Source of the DNA: Triparma columacea
Lineage: Eukaryota; Sar; Bolidophyceae; Parmales; Triparmaceae
DNA length: 26,649 bases
Assembly (NCBI GenBank): GCA_030267965.1
Contig: BRYA01000680.1
Location: 1,880-28,528 of the forward strand
Direction of reading: 5' to 3'
Shown: positions 9,670 to 17,512 of the stretch, one piece after another
Layout of the letters: each line of letters begins with the position of its first letter
Numbering within the stretch: the first letter of the stretch is position 1
Position numbers and translations under genes: made by a program
The notes under the pieces: model-generated
Seen by the model: the letters and a program-made list of their open reading frames with translations, nothing else
Database searches by the model: none
Told to the model about the DNA's origin: nothing

Positions 9670-10862
9670 ATGCAAAATCTCACGCTCCGTAGAACGAAAA
9701 ACAATACGACCCTCCCCATTCATACTGAGATCCGCCCTCCCCCCCCATCCCACCCCCCTACTCGCAACAAGGTTTGCTCCTTCATAGTAAAGTTCATTAT
9801 CATCGCCCACCTTGCCCTGATCCCAGGCACAACATACCAGTACTTCACCAAGGCAGACGCCTGTGACATGCTCCAGAGCCAGTACCGCCAAAAGTCCTCA
9901 ATCCCTCCTGTCTTCCACGTTCAGTCTCCCTCTGTCTCTTCTGCCCTGACCTCAATAGAAACCTGGACTGCAATCTACAAGGGCCCGGTTGTAGAGTACA
10001 TGGGGCAAGAGGCCTTTGAGGACCACACTCACGTCGTATGGACGGACGCATCTTGCGCCCTAATTATTTCCGACTCGGAGGAGCGGATCAAGAAGATTTA
10101 CTCTACATTAACAGAGACCATCCAAAGGTGAGGAGGAGGAAGTGCTTCGGACGGCATTGAGGGCGAGCCTTCCCCTCCACATCCCAGCCCCGCCTTCTGC
10201 GCTATATCTCACTTCGACCCGCTCTTTTGACCCTCGCAGGCTCGACTTCTGCCGGTACATCTTCCTTCACAAGTTTGGTGGAATTTACCATGACGCAGAC
10301 TACACCCTAGAGCTCCCCATCCTCAACTACGTGCCGGATGGGGTGGGGGTCGTAGAGAGTCCTTATAGGTACAACGAGGACGTCCAGAACAGGTGAGAAC
10401 GGAGGCGAGAAGCGCAGGCTGAGGAACCTCTGGAGCTTTCGTCATGCCACTTTAATCTACTTACGCAATCCTTTCACGTCGACCGCCACACACGCCCCCC
10501 TGCACGCCCCCCCCCGCCTAAGTCTGATGACATCCTCGGTCGGGCACAAGTTCTGGACTCAGGTGATTGAGGAAGTGGGGCGAAGGAAGGGCATCAAGGG
10601 GGTGCTGGGCCGGACCGGCCCCAAGATGCTCTCCGACTCCTTCAACAAGGCCAAAGCCTCAGACCCCTCCGTGACCAAGCTCGACTGCGTCCTCTTCCAG
10701 CGGATACCTCACACCACGGACAGCGCAATCTCCAACATCCTAGCCAGGGAGTACATCACCCGCTGGGTGCCCATGAAGGGGTGCGGAACTTTCGGGGGGG
10801 AGTGCGAGATCGCCAGGCACTACGGAAGGGCGAGCTGGACGAAGGGCTCAGGGATATGGTGA
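9670..10862 (+). CDS. GT32 (OCH1-like) glycosyltransferase with DXD motif, type II membrane protein
   Basis: Exons 9670-10127, 10240-10392 and 10523-10862 give 316 residues; both introns are phase 2. A basic, Pro-rich N-terminus is followed by one hydrophobic segment (FIVKFIIIAHLALIPG), then a lumenal domain. Joining exons 1 and 2 gives RLDFCRYIFLHKFGGIYHDADYTLE, shown here as RLDFCRYIFLHKFGG plus IYHDADYTLE, which is the Gly_transf_sug signature with DAD as the metal/sugar-nucleotide-binding DXD. Exon 3 restores NSLMTSSVGHKFW, the second family motif (normally MASxPGHPFW). Family members are Golgi mannosyl- or hexosyltransferases, and donor and acceptor are unknown here. The second intron begins with the introner-like block seen in gene 11. 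The gene converges on gene 7, with only 90 bp between stops. Confidence 0.88.
10393..10522 (+). repeat. Introner-like intron 2 of gene 6
   Basis: The 130-nt intron starts GTGAGAACGGAGGCGAGAAG and has CTTTAATCTACTTACGCAATCC internally. Both blocks match introns 2 and 3 of gene 11. Its 3' end (CGCCTAAG) is diverged from the family tail. Confidence 0.6.
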
Positions 10863-10952
10863 CGCAATGTGACTTGTTGTTTCAATATGAACGGAGAATT
10901 TTAATCCTGTTACCTAATTGCGATGAAGACCTCGACATTCTTTGGTTCTACC

Positions 10953-11984
10953 CTAATCTACCTCCGCCCTACTGTCTTTATGCCCCTTGCACCTAACCTC
11001 ATGTTCCAGAGTCCACCCATCCACGACATTCTTCAATCTGAATTGCTTCTCCTCCTTTGCCCCCTCCCAGTCCTCCACCTTGTCACTGAACCTCTCGTTG
11101 ACCCACACGATCCCCCTCTGCTTGCACCTCTCAAACACGTCCTTGAATCCCATTTCCCCCCCCGCCACGTAAACCGCGATGTGGTGACCATCGTACTCCT
11201 CTACATCCCCGCTCTCCCTGAACACCAGGCTCTGCAAGCTCCTCCCGTCATCCATGACACCCCCCACACTGACAACGCCTACCCCTACGTCGATCTCCCG
11301 AGCGTGGCACCCGAACACATCCTCGTAGAACTTGAGCACCCCTCCAACCTTCCCAGTCGGGACGAGCATCTCAAGATAATCAATCCCCACAAGGTTAGCA
11401 TCCTCCTCCAACCTCCCGTGAACCTCGTCGGAGGAAGGAAGCAGGTTGGAATCGGCGGTCCACATGTTCCCTCTGAAGTTGAGCAGGTCGTCTTGCCCTG
11501 GATCACACTCCCGTACACGGAAGGCTTGGCCACTGGGACTAGTCAAATCTACGTACCCATCCGTAATTGGGACGTCAACGCGGCGCGAGAACCCCGGCAA
11601 GTCCAAGCAACGTAGTCCTATTGTCCCCCTTAGTTTCTGCCCCACGGGACCTGCAGGAAGGTGAATCTGCGAACAACCTATATTTACCCAGACAGTTTTA
11701 GAGCCCATGATCTTCACGTTCATCGACTTCCTGACATCCAACGGCAGGCCCAATCTCTCGTTGTAGAAGGCCAGGTCCGGGTGAGGGTACGGGGCTGGGG
11801 GGACATTGAGGTTGACGTGCTCGATCAGGCTGAGACCTGGCGTTCCTGGGGGTTTTAGAGTTATGGTAGGTAGGTTGGAGGGGGTGGTTGTCGTCATTGC
11901 AGAAGAGAAAGAGACGAGGAAGGTAATGACGAAGAAGAGAAGAGAGAGAGAGAGGGATTTAGAGGCAGTTTTGTGAGATTGCAT
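10953..11984 (-). CDS. Secreted or organellar double-VOC (glyoxalase/bleomycin-resistance fold) protein
   Basis: Single exon, 343 residues, ATG at 11984. A clear signal peptide (basic MQSHKTASKS, then LSLSLLFFVITFLVSFSSA) has a likely cut after residue 29. Two VOC modules follow. The first runs from LIEHVNLNVPP through AFYNERLGLPLD to QAFRVREC. The second runs from GIDYLEMLVP through VLKFYEDVFG to TLEHEVRC. Possible metal ligands are the His of EHVNL, the His of SQIHLP and the EHE near the C-terminus. VOC proteins cover glyoxalases, dioxygenases, epimerases and resistance proteins; the reaction here cannot be named. No phenylalanine follows the predicted cut, so plastid import is not indicated and the ER or secretory route is more likely. 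A divergent 171-bp region separates it from RRP8. Confidence 0.85.
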   Translation of the reverse strand: MQSHKTASKSLSLSLLFFVITFLVSFSSAMTTTTPSNLPTITLKPPGTPGLSLIEHVNLNVPPAPYPHPDLAFYNERLGLPLDVRKSMNVKIMGSKTVWVNIGCSQIHLPAGPVGQKLRGTIGLRCLDLPGFSRRVDVPITDGYVDLTSPSGQAFRVRECDPGQDDLLNFRGNMWTADSNLLPSSDEVHGRLEEDANLVGIDYLEMLVPTGKVGGVLKFYEDVFGCHAREIDVGVGVVSVGGVMDDGRSLQSLVFRESGDVEEYDGHHIAVYVAGGEMGFKDVFERCKQRGIVWVNERFSDKVEDWEGAKEEKQFRLKNVVDGWTLEHEVRCKGHKDSRAEVD

Positions 11985-12155
11985 CGGCCGATGATGGTGC
12001 TTGGTAAGAGTTGGAGGGGTTTCGGTAGTTTTTATGGGTGTTTTTGGGGGATTTGAAGGTATGAAGAATCTGTCACAGCGTTATTTAACGTACGGATGAT
12101 TCTACGAAGATTTTATTTGTAGCTTTCTTTGCCTTCTCTTCCAATCTTGTTCTAA
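11985..12155. promoter_or_regulatory. Short divergent promoter region, genes 7 and 8
   Basis: The 171 bp between two divergent ATGs must hold both promoters. Only T/G-rich tracts (GTTTTTATGGGTGTTTTTGG) are visible; no TATA box or named site is clear. Confidence 0.5.
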
Positions 12156-13432
12156 ATGTCTTTCAAACGTAAATCAACCTCTTCATCCGGACCTCCGAGT
12201 AAGTATAGCATTGCATTAGCAGATTCTGACGATTCAGAGTCTGAAGATGACGTGAAAGTAGAAATCAAAGCCAAGCCTATCGCTGGTGAGGGAAAGGGGA
12301 CTAAATTGACAGCTATTCAACAGGCTCACAAGGAGAAACTCAGCGGGAGTAGGTTCAGGGTGCTTAACGAAGAACTATACACGACGACTAGCGAGGAAAG
12401 GTGAGAAATAGGCCTCACTCAGGCCTCACTCCTTTCTGCTTACACAGCCCTCCTTGAACTTACCCTTCTCTTTGCACTCGCAGCTGGGAACGATTCCAAT
12501 CAGACCCTTCTCTTTTCTCTGACTACCACACCGGTTTCCGTGAGCAGGCAAAGACCTGGCAGGAGGGTTCAGGGAACCCCGTGCACTGGATCCTCGAGGC
12601 CATACGTAGCAGCTCTGGAAGCGCTGGGGGGGGGGGGAAGATAGAGGTCGCGGACTTTGGTTGCGGTGACGCGACAATTGCGAGGACACTTTGTCCCGGT
12701 TTGTTTGGGGCGGGGGGAGAGGACGGAAAGGTGAGAATGGGAAAGGAGGACGAGGAGGAGAGAGAATGAGAAGGAGGAGGTGTGCATCGAATACTTGATG
12801 TGCTCGTCGTTGTCACTCGTCCGCCAACACCCCTTTTCGCGCCTCCCTTCAGAAGAAGAAGAAGAAGAAAAAGAAGAAGAAGAACGACAACCCAACCCAG
12901 CCCCAAACTTTCCTAGTCCACTCCCTCGATCTAGTCTCCCCCCCCCCCCCTTCCCCCCTCTCTTCAATAATCCGAGCCTGCAACATATCATCTGTCCCCT
13001 TCCTCCCCACCGAGTCCGTGGACATCAATGTTTACTCCCTAGCCTTGATGGGGACGGACGTGTTCAACATCCTCAAGGAGGGAAGCAGGGTATTAAAGAT
13101 AGGAGGCCGCCTGCTTATTGCAGAGGTCAGATCGAGGTTCGGGACAGGAAACGAATCACTGCTGCCAAGGTTCAAGGGCATGCTCGAGGTCCTTGGTTTC
13201 AGGGTGGTGAACGGCGACAAGAGGAAGAACAACAAGGTGAGAATGGAAAAAATTAGGTCAAGTTTTTGGCAAAGCTCTGTCCTACCCCCCCCACTAACCA
13301 CGCTCATCGCAGTTCTTCATTTTCATGGAGCTCGCCAAGGAGATAGGTTGGGATGAGGTCGAGGAAATAAAGGAGAGCGACGTTGTCGGTGAGGGTCCTT
13401 TCCTCAAACCCTGCATATACAAGAGGAGGTAA
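12156..13432 (+). CDS. RRP8: Ribosomal RNA-processing protein 8, nucleolar SAM-dependent methyltransferase
   Basis: Exons 12156-12400, 12484-12730, 12853-13236 and 13313-13432 give 331 residues. The joined protein shows the RRP8 signature in order: SRFRVLNEELYT, DPSLFSDYHTGFREQ, NPVHWILEAI, SAM motif I VADFGCGDA (about residues 137-145), VHSLDLV, ACNISSVP, SVDINVYSLALMGTD, ILKEGSRVLKIGGRLLIAEVRSRF and a C-terminal FFIFMELAKE strand. RRP8 installs m1A in the large-subunit rRNA and is needed for early pre-rRNA cleavage in the nucleolus. The N-terminus is short, with an acidic-Ser patch (DSDDSESEDD). Oddities are a poly-Gly insert before motif I and a Lys-9 tract plus linker between motif I and VHSLDLV, starting at the third exon. 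A canonical AATAAA overlaps the stop codon. Confidence 0.93.
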
Positions 13433-13437
13433 ATAAA
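13432..13437 (+). terminator. AATAAA overlapping the RRP8 stop codon
   Basis: The TAA stop (13430-13432) runs straight into AATAAA followed by an A run. If used, the 3' UTR would be only tens of bases, fitting the 81-bp gap to the convergent gene 9. Whether this lineage uses AATAAA is not known from the sequence. Confidence 0.4.
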
Positions 13438-13513
13438 AAAAACCTTTTAAAAACCGCCCGGTTCTATTGACAAATCTCCCCCCTCTACTCTAGCTATACC
13501 CCCCAACCACTTA

Positions 13514-14785
13514 TCACTTGATCTCGCTCCCCGTAACCCCAACAGTCCACTTCTCTAGTACCTCAACATCATTTTTCTTCCATTCCCACCCTCCCCATAT
13601 TTTCCCCGCAACACTTCCTAGGAAAGGGTAAACAACCTCCCCCTCACCCCCCCATCCTCTAAACCCCTTCCTCTCCTTCGGGCAGCTTGCTATAGGTGGT
13701 CCAACCGCCCATACCGCTGGTGTAACATAGCATCCCGAGCCTAGCGTTTCATCGTAAAGCGACCTCACGGACATAAGCGAGCCCTCTTCAGACGACATTG
13801 ATAGTACGGGGTTCCGCGTCGCTAAGTCCTTCAACCACGCTGGTGCAAAGTGCCAGTTATTAGAAAAGAGGTTGGTCCTACTATACCCAGGGTGGCTCGC
13901 TAGGCTTAAGATCCCGTATGCTCCTAGCTTGTCGTGGAGGCTTTGGGCGAATAGTAGGTTGGCCCTCTTGCTTTGGCCGTATGCCTTTAATGTGTCGTGG
14001 TGTCTTGTGTTCCAGTTAAGGTCTTCCCCGTCGTACGAGAGGGGGGTGTGGGCGGCGAGGGATGATACGGTAACGACCCGACGGGATACGAGCGGGGGGG
14101 TTGAACGGAGGGAGGGGAGGAGGAGGGACGTAAGGTAGTGGTGGGCGACGTGGTTTGTGTGGATCTGGGGCTCCAGGCCGGTTGAGGGGTTTCGGGGGTT
14201 GAGAGGTACACTCATTATGTCGGCGTTTAGGGCGAGGTGAGATACGTAAGGGAGGGAAGATGCGACTTCGTCAGACCACTTCTTAACCGACTCCAAAGAC
14301 TCCAAGTCCAGGCTAGCATCAGGATCCATGACGTTGGAGGTGTAACCACCGTCGGGAAAGCAGAGAGACTCGACCTCGGCGTCTATCATTAGCTTGGCGT
14401 ACTCGCACTTCTTCTTCGTCCTGTTGCGCAAGGGGTTGCATATGTGGGTTAGTGGAGAGAGAGGGCTGGAAGTAAGAGGCCTTGAGCAAATAAATCCTTA
14501 GTAAGCCCCCCCCTCTCACCTGCAACCCAGCACGACCTTAGACGCCCCTAGCAAAGCCATGTACTTAGCTGTTGGGTAACCAATACCTGAATTTGCCCCA
14601 GTCACTACCACGACCTTCCCGTCACCTCCTCCCGGGAACTCTGCGTTAGGCGGGTTAGTGAAACCCTTGCACCAATCGTCCTTGTGTATACTCCAGGTGT
14701 AGGTGGACATGGATATGTAGGAGTCGAGGAACTGGCTTAATGTTAGGATGGCATAAGGGAGGTTCTTGAACACCCATAGTAACAT
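13514..14785 (-). CDS. Short-chain dehydrogenase/reductase, retinol dehydrogenase-like, membrane-anchored
   Basis: Minus-strand exons 14785-14520 and 14420-13514 are joined in phase 2 over a 99-nt intron, giving 390 residues. An N-terminal hydrophobic stretch (MLLWVFKNLPYAILTLSQFL) is a probable anchor. The classical SDR parts are present: TGANSGIG for NAD(P) binding at residues 62-69, NHVAHHYLT with the active-site Asn near 178, the catalytic Ser in VTVSSLAAH, and YGQSK with Tyr236 and Lys240. The usual NNAG strand motif reads LNADIM, a departure. The order is that of retinol dehydrogenase/WW-domain oxidoreductase-like SDRs, often NADP-dependent; the substrate is unknown. A 35-residue charged insert (TKKKCEYAKLMIDAEVES...) follows the first beta-alpha unit right at the exon junction. 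The gene converges on RRP8 and diverges from gene 10. Confidence 0.88.
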
Positions 14786-15376
14786 CGCTAAAGGGATGAA
14801 TGTTTTGGCTGTGGGACGAAGGAGGGTACGGTTGTGTGAGGGTTGAAATAGGGAATAGGGAGGTGAGTTGGGGTTGAAAGGTTGGGTTGTGTTTTATTTC
14901 TCGAGACTATCCTATCAAACTTGCTTCATGAGTGTTGTAAGATGTTCTATAATCGCGTATACTCACCAAATTTGATAGAAGCCTTCCGTTGTCGCAGTTC
15001 TCGCGGCGTAAGTTTCCTGACCATTGCAACAATTTGGAGATAGATTGAAATGGCCCCTCCTTTCTCCTTTCTCTCTTTCGCAAAGGCTGCTCAGCTGCTC
15101 TGTGGATCTCCGCGGTATCTGCACTTTGTTTGCGTCTGTTACCTCCAGTCTTGACGTTATTTTGATTTCTAAGTACGTTAATGACGACTATATTATCTTA
15201 ATACATCACATTACACCATCGAATTGTCTATATTGTATCTCTAACACCTTAAATTCACTCCTTCTCACACCTCGTCAACAGACCCACTCTACTACACAGC
15301 ATTTCCTCCTCATTTCAACGCACTTCCCATTCAACATCTCATCCTCACCTACCCAATATTATATTAAAGGGGAAAT
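14786..15376. promoter_or_regulatory. 591-bp divergent intergenic region, genes 9 and 10
   Basis: No gene is supported. It holds a G-rich leader next to gene 9, an imperfect 12-bp inverted repeat (CTATCAAACTTG 14912-14923 and CAAATTTGATAG 14967-14978), and an AT-rich stretch toward gene 10. A 34-codon ATG frame at 15050-15154 has no support. The inverted repeat is a possible factor site shared by the two promoters. Confidence 0.5.
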
Positions 15377-17264
15377 ATGCCAACTCCTGCTGAAATAGCT
15401 GTAAAGAAACTCTCCAAATTACCTTCCAACCAGATTTGCCCAAACTGCGGGACAAGGAAGGAGGTGAGTGTGTCCCATATATATACATAGACTCTCTGTG
15501 TGATTGACAAATACGACATAAATAGGACATAAATAGGACATAAATAGGACATGTAACATCTTTCCGCTATGATCCCCCCCCACTCAACCCTCCCCCCCTT
15601 CTTAATCCCTCCCCCCTCCACTCTACCAGTTTGGTTTCGGGAACGTCTGCATAAAGTACTTCACGTTCGTATGCAACAACTGCAAGTCCTCCCACCAGGC
15701 GATATCCCACCGTTGCAAGTCCCTCACCATGTCAACCTGGTCCGATTCCGAGGTCTCCCAGTTGATGGATCGTAACGGTGGTGGTAACGCCGCTTGTCGT
15801 CGTACTTGGTTAGCTACCGCCCCGAGGGAGGGGGAGGGTTACGGTAGGGGGAGGAGACCGAAGGAGGGGGACGGGTTGGACGTGTTTAAACAGTTTGTTG
15901 TGGACGCTTACGAGAAGAGAATGTTCTACGGAGACGGACAAACACAGCAGGCACCGCAACCACCACCACAGCAACGGCAAAGACAGCAGGCACCACAAGC
16001 CTCTCGCCCCACCCCACGGTCCTCCTCGACCTCGTATAGTTCAGGTGACGTAGTTTACATGTCCTCTCGAAAGTTCACCGTCCAGTACGTATCCTCTTCT
16101 GGAAAGTGCGACCTCAGGCCAACCGACGGTGGGGACGGTATGTACGGGGTACCAAGCGCCGACCTTACTACAGAACAACCACAGGGGGAGGAGGGGATCA
16201 AGGATATGGGAGGACCTTGGGGGGAATTTAAAACCGCCGAAGAAACCAACAACACAACTAGGGATACCAAACAGATCCCCCAGAAAACTAGGGGTACTTC
16301 GGTGGTTAGTGCTCCCGATCTTCTAAGTTTTGATACCCCAGCCCCCGGTGTTGTTGGTGTTGGTGTATCTTACGCAAGTGATTTCGGTGACCTTCTTTCA
16401 GGTGGTGTTACATCCGTATCCTTGCCCCCCCCACAAAGTAGGAGCGCTAGCGCACCTGAAATTTCAGGTACGGGTAGCGGGTTTGATTTCCTTAGCGGTG
16501 GGGGGGGAGATGACCCGTTTGGAACGACGGAGTCGAACGCGAAGGTGGGGGGGGGGGGGAGCGGATTCGGGTTCATTGAACAGACGACGACGACGCAGGG
16601 TAATAACACGGGGCTTAATAACGCGGGGGGGGGGATGGGAAGTAGGAATAGTATGAACGGGGGAATTAACGGGGGAATGAACGGAGGCATGATGAATAAC
16701 GGAGGCATGATGAATAACGGAGGCATGATGAACAACGGAGGCATGATGAACAACGGAGGCATGATGAATAATGGAGGCATGATGAACAACGGAGGCATGA
16801 TGAACAATGGAGGCATGATGAACAATGGAGGCATGATGAACAATGGAGGCATGATGAACAATGGAGGCATGATGAACAACGGAGGCATGATGAACAACGG
16901 AGGCATGATGAACAACGGAGGCATGATGAACAATGGAGGCATGATGAACAATGGAGGCATGATGAACAATGGAGGCATGATGAACAACGGAGGCATGATG
17001 AACAATGGAGGCATGATGAACAATGGAGGCATGATGAACAACAAAATGGCGAACAGCTCCATGAACAGCAACCGAAGCCAAGGAGGGATGGGCACGGGCG
17101 GGTTCGGCTCGACCCCTCCACCTATCGTCTACGGGAACAGCAACATATCATCGATGATGTCGATGAACACTGGAGCGATGTACAACAGCCAGCAGAACAG
17201 CAACAGCCCGAGGAATAATAGGAACAACGATCCCTTTGCCTTCGTCAGCCAAAACTTGAGATAA
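15377..17264 (+). CDS. AGFG-like ArfGAP-domain protein with long GGMMNN repeat
   Basis: Exons 15377-15463 and 15630-17264, joined in phase 0, give 573 residues. The zinc finger is C21xxC24 and C44xxC47, followed by KSSHQAISHRCKSLTMSTW and GGNAACRRTWLATAP, which is the ArfGAP fold in its AGFG/AGD14-like form. In that alignment the GTPase-activating arginine finger of CSGxHR is Gln52 (CKSSHQ), so GAP activity is doubtful. The rest is low complexity: Gln/Pro-rich (residues ~105-130), a clathrin-box-like LLSFD, DPF motifs (DDPFGTT, NDPFAF near the C-terminus), a Gly/Asn-rich part and 20 GGMMNN hexapeptides. LLSFD and DPF point to clathrin/adaptor binding and vesicle traffic; this is inference. 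Tandem to gene 11 after a 248-bp gap in which I see no feature. Confidence 0.88.
15515..15552 (+). repeat. 11-bp tandem repeat in the gene 10 intron
   Basis: GACATAAATAG is repeated three times exactly (15515, 15526, 15537), followed by a partial fourth copy, inside the 166-nt intron 15464-15629. The intron's 3' half is C-run rich, forming the pyrimidine tract before CTACCAG. Confidence 0.9.
16683..17042 (+). repeat. 20 tandem 18-bp units encoding GGMMNN
   Basis: There are exactly 20 units of GGA GGC ATG ATG AAY AAY. All differences between units fall in the third bases of the two Asn codons (AAT/AAC); Gly and Met codons are invariant. No unit contains a stop in any frame, so three long antisense frames across it are by-products. 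Confidence 0.97.
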
Positions 17265-17512
17265 ATTAAACCCTCTGGAGCGCGTTTACTTTGCGGATTA
17301 ACAATTCATATTTTTATTATACTTTCGCTACACTAACATCGTGTCCTCGATCTATTGAAGTTTTTTGACTTTTTCCCTGCTCAAGAAAATGACGGTTTGG
17401 ATGGCCTGTTTATTCCAGGACAAAAAAAAATTATTTCCACCACGACTAAAACACAAATTGACCCACTCCGCCGCTCAACACTAATTTTCACACGGAGAAC
17501 TTCCCTTAGCTC

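Noticed and set aside
15050..15154. 34-codon ATG frame upstream of the ArfGAP gene
   Set aside because: No homology, no splice signal joining it to gene 10, and short enough to occur by chance.
16683..17042. CRISPR-like regular array
   Set aside because: Units are contiguous without spacers and lie in a coding frame; the genome is eukaryotic.
16370..17121. Three long minus-strand frames (241, 205 and 151 codons) over the ArfGAP repeat
   Set aside because: The 18-bp unit has no stop in any frame, so all antisense frames stay open by arithmetic; products are simple repeats (PPLFIM, HHASIV, CLHCSS).
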